The notes under the pieces were generated by a model. The model was not told the origin of the DNA. It worked only from the letters and a program-made list of their open reading frames with translations, and searched no databases. The position numbers were made by a program, and so were the translations under genes. Of a DNA stretch of 64,000 nt, positions 16,502-24,340 are shown piece by piece. The stretch is from contig NZ_BNBR01000001.1 of the NCBI RefSeq assembly GCF_014656055.1, positions 930,001 to 994,000 on the forward strand, written 5' to 3'. The stretch's first letter is position 1; every line of letters begins with the position of its first letter. Source of the stretch: Streptomyces griseosporeus (GTDB lineage: Bacteria; Actinomycetota; Actinomycetes; Streptomycetales; Streptomycetaceae).

Positions 16502-18148
16502 TCACTTCGGCCTCGTCTTCGGCTCGACGTTGCCGACTCCGGGTAGAGGACGTGCACCCTGCAAAGGGTCCTTCGTCTTCTTCCCCCGCCGCGTCTTCTT
16601 CCCCCGCTCCGCCTTCTTCACTGCGGCGGTCTTCTTCGCGTCGCCCGCTCCTTTGGCACGCCGACTCTTCCTCGGCTTCCGCGCCGGTGTATCCGGTCGG
16701 TTGTCCAGCCAGCGGCGGGTGATGGCCATCTCTGCGACCAGCTCGGTGCATTGCGGCTCCGGCAGTCTGGTCAGCGCCTCTTCTGCCCGCGCCATGAGAG
16801 CCGCGGCGTACCTGGGCCTGGGGCCGCGTCGCTGCCGTGCGCTGCGGAGGGCGTGCCGAATCTCCGTGTCACGGAGGAGGAGGACACCGGCGAGTTGCGA
16901 TTCCGGCTTCCACCGGGTCGTCGACTGTCGGACCGGGCCGCCCTGGACATGCACGATGGTCTGGTGCTGAGCGGGCTCCGCACTGTGCTGGGGGGCGAGC
17001 TGACCGTCCGCGGTGAGCGGCAGCCGCGGCGGGGCCGTGCGGGACGGTACCCCGTACACGGCAAACGCCCGGTCCGCCTCACGCTGGCACCATCGCTTGA
17101 GTACCGCCGCCGTCGCGGGGGCCCCGCATCCGACAGCGGCGACCACGCTCCCTACGTAGACCGGCGGGTCGCTCTCCCCGGTCCTGATCAGCGCCGACAG
17201 CAGCGGACTCCCCTCACCGCCCCCGGCACGCTCCACGGCGACCAGCAGACCGACACGGTCCGGGACGGACAGCCCGAGCAGGTCGCTTCCGGCGGTCCGG
17301 GCCAGCGCCTCCCAGGTGGGCCGGGTCCGGAACCTAGCGGCGCTCACCAGCGCCTCCCTCAGCGCGAGCACCTGCTCCTCTCGGGACCGCGGCACCGGCA
17401 CCGCCCCGCGTCCGGCTCCCGCCTCGGCGGCCGGGCCGGCACCCGAACGGCGGCGCGGCTCGACTCCCGGGATCCGGAGCCCCGCAGGGGTCATCGCACA
17501 GGCGTCCAAGGGCACCCAGTCGGTGCTGCGCCGGGGGTCCTCCGCCCTGAGTCGGATGCGCCGTACCGCGCCGTGCGTCTCGAAGCGGAAGCGGAGCAGG
17601 TATCCGTACTCGTCGTACAGCTCCTCCATGGTCTCCGGTTGGGCCGTGCCCGGCCCGAAGACCCAGTCGAGGGTGGCCGATTCACTGGAGAGCCGCCGAC
17701 GGGCCTGCTGCCACTCGGCGTGCGCGAGCCTGCTGAACTGGAAACGCACGTGCTGCTGTCTGGCGGTGCCGACCCTGAAGTCGACGGCGTCACCGGGGCC
17801 GGATCCGAGGTTGCGTGCAGTGGCCCGCCCCTTCAGCCTGTTGCGTCCCGCCCATGCGGCGAGGTCGTCCTTGATGAAGAGGTGGTCCGCACTGGCCGCA
17901 CCGGTGGCCGTGCGGTGGCAGGAGGTGTGGGGCCGGTGAGCGAAGTGGCAGACCTTTTCGCGGTACAGACGGTCCGACAGCTCATTGCCGCAACCACCGA
18001 GCTGGGTGCCACACCAGTAGGTGTAGGCGGGGTGACGCCGACGCCAGCGGGTCAGTTCGTCCGCGTCCGTCGGCAGGATGATCGCGCGTCCGGAGTTCGG
18101 GCCCCCTATCACCGCCGTCTGCACGAGACGGCCGTCTGAACCGTTCAC
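16502..18148 (-). CDS. CoiA-like zinc-binding protein with Lys-rich tail
   Basis: This is a protein of about 548 residues. Residues 40–85 contain Cys/His clusters (YWCGTQLGGCGNE, REKVCHFAH, TSCHR) and then ADHLFIKDDLAAW. This resembles the zinc-binding N-terminal part of competence protein CoiA homologues, where a nuclease-like domain follows. The middle has a proline/glycine linker; the C-terminal 45 residues are almost entirely Lys, Arg and Ala, a likely nucleic-acid-binding tail. GTG 18148 is preferred because GGGGGGG ends four bases upstream; GTG 18172 is possible. The nuclease active site cannot be confirmed by eye. CoiA relatives act on DNA in natural transformation; in Streptomyces the role is unknown, and the island context suggests DNA processing. 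Confidence 0.6.
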   Translation of the reverse strand: MNGSDGRLVQTAVIGGPNSGRAIILPTDADELTRWRRRHPAYTYWCGTQLGGCGNELSDRLYREKVCHFAHRPHTSCHRTATGAASADHLFIKDDLAAWAGRNRLKGRATARNLGSGPGDAVDFRVGTARQQHVRFQFSRLAHAEWQQARRRLSSESATLDWVFGPGTAQPETMEELYDEYGYLLRFRFETHGAVRRIRLRAEDPRRSTDWVPLDACAMTPAGLRIPGVEPRRRSGAGPAAEAGAGRGAVPVPRSREEQVLALREALVSAARFRTRPTWEALARTAGSDLLGLSVPDRVGLLVAVERAGGGEGSPLLSALIRTGESDPPVYVGSVVAAVGCGAPATAAVLKRWCQREADRAFAVYGVPSRTAPPRLPLTADGQLAPQHSAEPAQHQTIVHVQGGPVRQSTTRWKPESQLAGVLLLRDTEIRHALRSARQRRGPRPRYAAALMARAEEALTRLPEPQCTELVAEMAITRRWLDNRPDTPARKPRKSRRAKGAGDAKKTAAVKKAERGKKTRRGKKTKDPLQGARPLPGVGNVEPKTRPK

Positions 18149-18338
18149 GAATCCCCCCCGCCCCCGGGCCACGTGTGCCTGCCTGCCGAAGAGCGGGCGG
18201 GCGGCGATTGATTGGCCCAGTATGTTGTCCGTGCGCTGAGTTCACAAGAGGTTGAGGTCATCTCCGGGATTTCGGCCACAGCCGCGCCGCCGGTGGCATA
18301 GGTTCAGCGGTCGTCGGTGTCCGGGAACGGGAGGTCAC

Positions 18339-18707
18339 ATGCAGAGGGGCTCGCTGGAGTACGAAGAGGCTCTGGAGGCCGTGATCGAGATCCTGCGTTC
18401 ACGAGCGCGCAAAGGCGCGGCGCCAATTTCGTACGGCGACCTCAGCAGCGAACTCGCGCGCCGCGGTCATCACGTCCCGGCCCACGAGGGCCTCATGCGC
18501 TACCTCCTGGAGGACGCCTCGGTTCGGGAAAGCCCAGACGGATCGCTGCCCCTGCTGTCGGCCCTCGTGGTGCTGAAGGACAGCGGCTGGCCGTCCGGCG
18601 GCTCCTTCAAGCTGGCCCGGCGCGCACCGTACAAGCGGCCGGGCGACGACGTACTGCTGTGGACCCGGGAGATCGAGAAGCTGGCGGAGCACTACGCCAC
18701 TCGTTGA
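18339..18707 (+). CDS. Small hypothetical protein, possible winged-helix fold
   Basis: This is a 122-residue soluble protein. ATG 18339 has GGGAGG four bases upstream. The first half (a helix to about residue 22, then PISYGDLSSELARRGHHVP and a helix, MRYLLEDAS) looks like a small helix-turn-helix or winged-helix fold. The second half (SALVVLKDSGWPSGG, YKRPGDD) is unique to a family of Streptomyces hypotheticals I know only by type. No catalytic motif is visible. It converges on the degraded ATPase gene with a nine-base gap. Upstream at 18237–18246 is TGAGTTCACA, a partial match to the box seen at 4133 and 4299, but this may be chance. Confidence 0.6.
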   Translation: MQRGSLEYEEALEAVIEILRSRARKGAAPISYGDLSSELARRGHHVPAHEGLMRYLLEDASVRESPDGSLPLLSALVVLKDSGWPSGGSFKLARRAPYKRPGDDVLLWTREIEKLAEHYATR

Positions 18708-18716
18708 CCGTCTCCT

Positions 18717-19188
18717 TCAGCCCGTGAGGCGGGTCCGCACCTCCGCCCAGACGGTCTTCGTGAACGCGTCGCGGACCGTGCATCCCCAGCGGTCGGCGCA
18801 GGCCTGGACGAGAAGCAGTCCCGGCCCGACGTCTCGTCGGCGGGCTGTGGTGTCGTGCGCGATGGCAGGCGCTCGGGGCGGGTGTCGGTCACCTCGATAC
18901 GGAGCGTGTACGGCAGGAGGATCAGCAGCGCGAGGCGGAAGTCGCGGCCGGGGAGGCTACCGTGGCGGACTGCGTTGGCCGCGAGTTCGGCGGTGACGAG
19001 GGCGACGGTCCGGGCGGGGTCCGAGTCGTGGGGCAGGCCTGTCACTCGGTGAACTGCTGGACGGCGAGTTGGCGGGCCAGGCGGGCACCGCGTCTTGTGC
19101 TGCTGAAGCGCAGGGTCAGGTGGTGGGTGGGGTCGGGGGTGGGAGTGTGGGGCGGCTGCGCCTCGTCGGTGAGCTGATGCTGTGTCAC
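18717..19188 (-). pseudogene. Anti-sigma-type ATP-binding protein, two frameshifts
   Basis: The product is an HATPase_c_2 protein of the kind encoded in WhiJ/AbaA-type clusters. From GTG 19188 the frame runs through LTLRFSSTRRGARLARQ to an in-frame TGA just after QQFTE; one missing base there (about 19,047) restores W and continues into TGLPHDSD, VTAELAANAVRHG (the ATP-binding N box) and LRIEVTDTRPERLP. A second missing base near 18,866 shifts the frame again; the restored reading gives HDTTARRRDVGPGLLLVQA, CADRWG and TVWAEVRTRL and stops at 18717. Two independent one-base deletions make sequencing error unlikely, though it cannot be excluded. The intact protein would be about 155 residues. 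It is divergent from an equally damaged XRE gene. Confidence 0.8.
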
Positions 19189-19225
19189 GGTGACAGGCTG
19201 GGGCGGCGACTGGTCCGCTGACCAG

Positions 19226-19314
19226 GTACGAGGGCCGTACGTCGGTGTCGTCGTACGGGGTGGGTGGCTGGCCGTCGGCTCCGTTGTACGGGTCTTGTAC
19301 GGGCGTTGTACGGG
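19226..19314 (+). repeat. Phased TTGTACGGG iterons between divergent regulators
   Basis: Exact TTGTACGGG occurs at 19284, 19295 and 19306, spaced 11 bases (about one helical turn). Related GTAC cores lie at 19226, 19237 and 19253. The array lies between the divergent ATPase and XRE pseudogenes and is probably the operator of the XRE regulator. Nothing else is evident in the gap 19189–19410. Confidence 0.55.
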
Positions 19315-19410
19315 TTCTGCTCGTGTCCCCTTTGCGACGGGCCGCGTTGAACATGGCCCATTGGGTGGATGTGCAGCGGGGTGCGCTTCGGGACGGAAGG
19401 GCGTGGGCGT

Positions 19411-19931
19411 GTGAAGGCGGTACGGGACGGGCGGAGCGGGCGGGCGCTGAAGGCCAAGGAGGAGGCGCCGGATCTGCCTGGCGTGTGGTCGGCGTACGGT
19501 GTGCTGCTCCAGCAGCTGCGGAAGCGGGCCGGGTTGAACCAACAGCAGCTCGGGGACGCCATCGGTTACTCGTTGGAGCAGGTCGCCTCGGTCGAGCAGG
19601 GACGGCGGCCGGCGAAGGCGGCGTTCACGGTGGCGGCGGATCGGGTGCTGGGGGCGGGTGGGGTTCTGGAGGTGCTCCAGGATGAGGTGGATCGGGCGAA
19701 ACTGCCGCGGTTCTTCCGCAACTTCGCGCTCATCGAGGCCGAGGTCGTCAGCCGCTTCTGCTGCACTGGTTCAAGAGCAGCTACAGCGGATCGGACGGCG
19801 GCGACTGCGTGGAGGTGGCCACAGGTCTCGACGTCGTGTACGTACGGGACTCAAAAGCGGTCGGCAACGGGCCTGTGCTGCAGGTCAGCCGTGACGAGTG
19901 GGGGGCGTTCTTGGCCCTTGCGGCGGAGTAG
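19411..19931 (+). pseudogene. XRE regulator deleted into a DUF397 gene (WhiJ/AbaA-type remnant)
   Basis: The first 114 residues, from GTG 19411, are the N-terminal half of an XRE regulator: LLQQLRKRAGLNQQQLGDA, SLEQVASVEQGRRPA, then LPRFFRNFALIEAEVVSRF. In intact homologues this last segment leads into a DUF5753 domain of about 170 residues, which is absent. At about 19,755 the sequence switches, out of frame, to a nearly complete DUF397 protein ending at TAG 19931: LHWFKSSYSGSDGGDCVEVA, VYVRDSKAVG, LQVSRDEWGAFLALAAE. The simplest explanation is one deletion of DUF5753, the XRE stop and the DUF397 start. The XRE frame itself runs on far past the DUF397 stop as non-coding readthrough. Together with the frameshifted ATPase this is a dead WhiJ/AbaA-like locus. 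Confidence 0.75.
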
Positions 19932-19958
19932 GGCCGGTACAGCCCCGAGCGGAACGAC

Positions 19959-19997
19959 GGGCTCGCGCATGTCTCATGCGGAGACATGCGCGAGCCC
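19959..19997. terminator. Bidirectional terminator hairpin
   Basis: A perfect 17-base-pair stem (GGGCTCGCGCATGTCTC and its complement) with loop ATGCG lies between the DUF397 remnant and the end of the leftward methyltransferase, 18 bases past the latter's stop. It can serve both strands. Confidence 0.85.
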
Positions 19998-20014
19998 ATT
20001 GTCATGCCGTCGGC

Positions 20015-23000
20015 TCAGAACAGTGCGCCCTCGGCGCCCTCACCGAAATCCAAACCACCTGGCGCGGCAAGCTGCTCCTTGCGCTTCCGCACGGCCTCGG
20101 GAAACGGCGGCGGCAAGTCGGGGTGCTTCTCCCGCGCCTTCTTGTCCGTCACGCCTTTGTGCAGCCCGAGATGCACCTCGTCGGCGTATGCCTGGTGGTT
20201 CAACTGGCGGAGACGGTCGATGATCTCGGTTCGGGCTAGGAGGCCGATGGTGTAGCGCGGGCCCTGGTCGGTCTCGTGGAAACCGTGATCGAGGGCGTAG
20301 GTCTCATGAGTCGGGTCGGTGGGCGGAGTTTGCCCGGACTCGTCGAGTAAATCATGCCAACCATATGCCTCCACGGTCGCCTTGTCGATCTCTTCGTGAA
20401 TGGATCGGAGCTCGACGATCTCAGGGTCTTGACAGGTAGCATCGTGGAACAGGTTGTAGGTCGCTGTGAGACCCATGTTCCGCGCCCGCATCAGCTCGCC
20501 CCGGAAGGTGTGCAGGCGGGTTCCAGCAACGCGAAGACGGTCGGTGAGCCGTGGGCGGACCAGAGTTTCAAAGACATCGGAGGGGCTGTAGTTGAGGTCT
20601 GCCTTCATGGTCGAGCTGCGGTCGAGGGCCCACCAGTAATGTGGTGCGCTGCTCAGCAACCCCAGAAGAGCCGGGTCGTCGGAGGCAAAGATGCCAAGCT
20701 TGTGCGAGAACACGCGGCCTGTCGGCACCATAACCGGCATGACAACCTTGCTCACAAGTGTGATCACGATGCACTGATTCAGTGGTGCGATGGCCGCACG
20801 CAAGCCCGGGGCTAGCTTTTCGTACTGCCACCACTTTTCACGAACAGCCTTCTTGTCATCACCCAGCCGGTCCCGTTGAGGCTTAACCAAGAGACGCACC
20901 CGCTCCAGCGCCGCCGCGTACTTCTCAGCATCCGCCAACGTTGAATCCCGGAAGTCAATAATTTTTCGACTTGCGGAACACGTGGGACTGTTGTTCAAGT
21001 CCTGGCCGTTGAGATAGTCGAACAAGACCTCGCGCGACAGCGGGTCCTGCGCGATCAAATCGTGTGCATCGGCCGGATCCATTACAAACCCGATCCCGTT
21101 CACAAAGTTCCCGATGAATGCCGTTCCAGCGCTCATCGAGAGCTTCTCAACCCATGACGATTCGCGCGACCTCGGGTTCAGTGACGTCGTGATTCCATGC
21201 GGCACCGTCATCCCGTTCAGAACATACGAAGCCGCTTCGGCCACGCGGGCCCTACTTGTCCACACCGCGCAGTATTCGAGCACCGCCGAGCTCGAAGGCC
21301 AAGGCGCGCTCTTAATTGCACGCCGAACGGTGACCGTTTGGGACTCCAGCTGGTCGAGCCCGACTTCCCTCGAATCTCCCTGCGCCAACGTATTCGTGGC
21401 AATGAGCCCGGTCTGACCAAAGCTGTTCAGTAGCTCATGCGCCCGAAGTTCAAAGTAGGCGACGAGATCTGCATTGCCTCGCATCCCACCAGCGAGGAAG
21501 TCAACGAGGTACTCACGATAGGCTTGCCCGAACGGTGCTGTGAGCTTCTTCCCTCCCAGAAAGGGCGGGTTGCCGACGACCGCGTCGAATCCACCCCGCA
21601 GCGAGAACACCTCTGGAAACACCAACGGCCAATGCACCGGCCGCCGCTCCAACGCCCCCTCCGGCAACTCAGCCGCCAACCACTTCTCCGCCGTAGCCCG
21701 AGCCTCCCGCACTACCTCGGAATCGTCCCCAACCCCCTCCTCCACGATCTGCCGCACGATCCACGCAGCCCGAGGAAACAGATCCCGAACCCGCTCCCCG
21801 CCCTCCTCCTCGTACCAAGGCACCCGCCCAGAAGCACAAGTGGCCAGCGCGGCCCCCGCGATCAGGTCCCCTACCAGCCGCAGCCGCCGCGAATGCCGGT
21901 TGACGGCCTCCAACCGCTCCCGCTTCTTCTGCAGTGCCGGCAGGTCCACGCCCTTGATCGCGGTGATCGCCAGCCGCTCCTGCGTCAGCTGGTCCACCAG
22001 CTCCCGCGCCTGCTCGGCCAGAATGTCAGCCTGCTGCCCCGGCTTCATGTGCACGGACTGGATCTGCTCCATGCTGTGCACACCCAGCAGCGAGTCCCCG
22101 CACACCAGCCGGTCGTCCAGGAACGTGAAGGGCCGACCCGGGTCCATCGACACCAGCCACAGCGACAGCTTGGCCATCTCCACGGCCATGGGGTTGATGT
22201 CGACCCCATACAAACAATGCTCAATCACCTGGCGCCGCGCCTCGACCACCACCGGGTCCTGCTCCGCGTCCGCCGCGGTCACCGCGTCCACGGCCCGCCC
22301 CGCGCGGTACGTCATCGCGTCCGCACGACCTTCGGACTCCCACGCCTCGATCAGGCGGTCCGCCAAGTAACGGCACGCCGCCACCAGGAACGCCGCCGAA
22401 CCCATGGCGATGTCCGCGACCTTCAGGTCGAGGATCTGCTCGGAGGACTTCAGCCGCCACTCCCCCGTGTCCGCCGTCTGCAACGGGCCCGGCTCGTACA
22501 CCAGCGGCTCCAGCGCATGCAACACGACCTCCTCCGCCAGGAAGCGGGGCGTGTAGTGCGTGCCCGTGTTCTTCCTCAGGGACGACTCGGTCACGTACAG
22601 CGCACCGTTCGGGATGACCGTCGGCAGGCCACGCAAGTCATCACGCAGGATGCCGACGAACGGCAGCAGCCGCTCCGTGAGCCCCGGGTCCTTCGCCACC
22701 GCGTTCAGCCGACGCCGTGCCTCGGCCGCGTCCTCCGCACCCAGCGGAGCCAACTTCTTCTCCAGCTGCCCCGCCGTCGCCGGGGGCTTCGGGTCCTTCC
22801 ATTTGTCGTGGATCGACTTCGCCAGCGTCTTCACCGACGCACCGGCCTTCGCCGCCAGCGACTCCAACTCGCGCAGAGACACCTCGTGTTCGAGGCCCTC
22901 GGGGCCAATCAACCCCACCATGTGCTCAGTTGCCCGACGCCCGTCAAAGGACAGCAGGCCCTCGTACACGTAACCGATCTGCTCAACATCCAGCGCCCGG

Positions 23001-24340
23001 AAGCTGAGCGTGCGAACCTCTCGGTCCTTGCCCTTGCCGACCCGGACCTCCTGCACCGCCTGGAGCATGTGCAGGACCGTGCGGTCGTCGATCGGGAGGA
23101 GCGGGGTGGTGCGCTCCAGCCACGGGTACTTGTCCGGGTCGAAGATCGAACCGTCGTACGCCGGGAGGTGGAATCCCGAACCCGGGTGGTCCACTCCCCC
23201 GTGCACCGCGTGGAAGAGGGCGATCAGGCGGTGCCAGGCCGACGTCGTGTGCTCCAGCGACGTCTCGCCCTCCTCGTCCGCGCGTGCCTTCAGCTCGTCA
23301 CGGAGGAAGCGGGCCGAGTACGAGCGCGCGTAGACCTCGTTGTCCGCCGGCAGCAGGCCGCGTTCCTCTGCGAACAGCAGGAAGACGACGCGCATCATCA
23401 CCGCCACCGCGCCCCGGTAGACCTCCCCCGCGCTCACGCCCGACGCGTGCAGCCCCGGCGCGCCGTGCTCGACCGCCCGGACGTCCGCCCGCCCTATGGC
23501 GTCCACCAGCAACTCGACCGCCTGCCGGACCTGGATGCCCAGCGCCTCGGTGACGTCCTCGCCCGCCGCCAGGCTGGCCTTCAGCAGACCCACCAGCGTC
23601 TCGGCGTCGTCGTACTCGAAGAACCGGCGGCGGCGCAGCAGCGACACGAACGCGCGCACGACGTTCCGCTCGGCCGCCTCGTTCCAGCCGATCGCGTCGA
23701 AGACGGCCGTGGTCGTCACGCCGCCGAGCGGCGCCCAGACGAGGCACCACCAGCGGCCGTCGGTCACCAGGCCGAGCGGTACGCCGTGGTGGCGCAGGAG
23801 GCGGGCAAGGCGGTCGGCGGGGGCCGCGGACCAGTCGCCGCCACCGCCGACGCGGGCCGTGGGCGCCGTACCCGCCGGGACGGTCATGCCCAGCAGCCGT
23901 ACCCGCTTGGCCGCCGACTCCACGTCCGGCTCGGCCGCCAGCTCGGTGCCCGGTTCGACCAGCGCGAAGTCGGGACGTACCTCGGTGTTGTGCTCCGCTA
24001 CCCGCAGGGTCAGGCGGTCCAGCCCGTCGTGCTCCGACTCGCCCTGGCGGAAGGCCAGCGCGTCGCCCCACTCCAGCAGGCGGCCCAGCACATACGCCAC
24101 CCACTCGTCGCGGCCCGCCGTCGTGTCCGTCTGCCAGTCAGCATGGCGGGCGCGGAGCCTGGCCCGCTCGTCCTTCTCCAGGGCGTCCAGCTGGGGCCAG
24201 GCGCGCAGCAGGACCGGCATGGTCAGGAACGGCCCCGAGACCTCGGTCAGGTCCAGCCACTCCTGGTGCTGCCGGCGGCCGTCGGTGGCCTGGGCCTTGG
24301 CGGCGGCTGCTCCACGGCTCATGGTGCGGCGGGGGCTCAT
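20015..24340 (-). CDS. DrmMI/Eco57I-like N6-adenine DNA methyltransferase
   Basis: This 1,441-residue protein has the AdoMet motif VADIAMGSAAFL near residue 643–654, DINPMAVEMAKLSLWL about 90 residues on, and catalytic VGNPPFLGGKK at 922–932, the Eco57I-class order. The N-terminal 550 residues lack a recognisable ExK nuclease core, so it is probably a pure methyltransferase with C-terminal target recognition. Size and layout resemble DISARM DrmMI and BREX PglX. Its ATG overlaps the stop of the SNF2 helicase by four bases (ATGA), so the two are translationally coupled, in the same order drmD–drmMI as class 1 DISARM. drmA, drmB and drmC are not in the window. Expected role: marking self DNA or contributing to phage restriction with the helicase. 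Confidence 0.85.
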   Translation of the reverse strand: MSPRRTMSRGAAAAKAQATDGRRQHQEWLDLTEVSGPFLTMPVLLRAWPQLDALEKDERARLRARHADWQTDTTAGRDEWVAYVLGRLLEWGDALAFRQGESEHDGLDRLTLRVAEHNTEVRPDFALVEPGTELAAEPDVESAAKRVRLLGMTVPAGTAPTARVGGGGDWSAAPADRLARLLRHHGVPLGLVTDGRWWCLVWAPLGGVTTTAVFDAIGWNEAAERNVVRAFVSLLRRRRFFEYDDAETLVGLLKASLAAGEDVTEALGIQVRQAVELLVDAIGRADVRAVEHGAPGLHASGVSAGEVYRGAVAVMMRVVFLLFAEERGLLPADNEVYARSYSARFLRDELKARADEEGETSLEHTTSAWHRLIALFHAVHGGVDHPGSGFHLPAYDGSIFDPDKYPWLERTTPLLPIDDRTVLHMLQAVQEVRVGKGKDREVRTLSFRALDVEQIGYVYEGLLSFDGRRATEHMVGLIGPEGLEHEVSLRELESLAAKAGASVKTLAKSIHDKWKDPKPPATAGQLEKKLAPLGAEDAAEARRRLNAVAKDPGLTERLLPFVGILRDDLRGLPTVIPNGALYVTESSLRKNTGTHYTPRFLAEEVVLHALEPLVYEPGPLQTADTGEWRLKSSEQILDLKVADIAMGSAAFLVAACRYLADRLIEAWESEGRADAMTYRAGRAVDAVTAADAEQDPVVVEARRQVIEHCLYGVDINPMAVEMAKLSLWLVSMDPGRPFTFLDDRLVCGDSLLGVHSMEQIQSVHMKPGQQADILAEQARELVDQLTQERLAITAIKGVDLPALQKKRERLEAVNRHSRRLRLVGDLIAGAALATCASGRVPWYEEEGGERVRDLFPRAAWIVRQIVEEGVGDDSEVVREARATAEKWLAAELPEGALERRPVHWPLVFPEVFSLRGGFDAVVGNPPFLGGKKLTAPFGQAYREYLVDFLAGGMRGNADLVAYFELRAHELLNSFGQTGLIATNTLAQGDSREVGLDQLESQTVTVRRAIKSAPWPSSSAVLEYCAVWTSRARVAEAASYVLNGMTVPHGITTSLNPRSRESSWVEKLSMSAGTAFIGNFVNGIGFVMDPADAHDLIAQDPLSREVLFDYLNGQDLNNSPTCSASRKIIDFRDSTLADAEKYAAALERVRLLVKPQRDRLGDDKKAVREKWWQYEKLAPGLRAAIAPLNQCIVITLVSKVVMPVMVPTGRVFSHKLGIFASDDPALLGLLSSAPHYWWALDRSSTMKADLNYSPSDVFETLVRPRLTDRLRVAGTRLHTFRGELMRARNMGLTATYNLFHDATCQDPEIVELRSIHEEIDKATVEAYGWHDLLDESGQTPPTDPTHETYALDHGFHETDQGPRYTIGLLARTEIIDRLRQLNHQAYADEVHLGLHKGVTDKKAREKHPDLPPPFPEAVRKRKEQLAAPGGLDFGEGAEGALF

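Noticed and set aside
16353..16751. Leftward 132-codon frame overlapping the CoiA-like C-terminus
   Set aside because: Low-complexity Glu/Arg product is the shifted frame of the Lys-rich tail; no ribosome-binding site.
19932..20223. Continuation of the XRE frame beyond the DUF397 stop
   Set aside because: It is readthrough after the deletion junction, passes through the terminator hairpin and overlaps the end of the methyltransferase.
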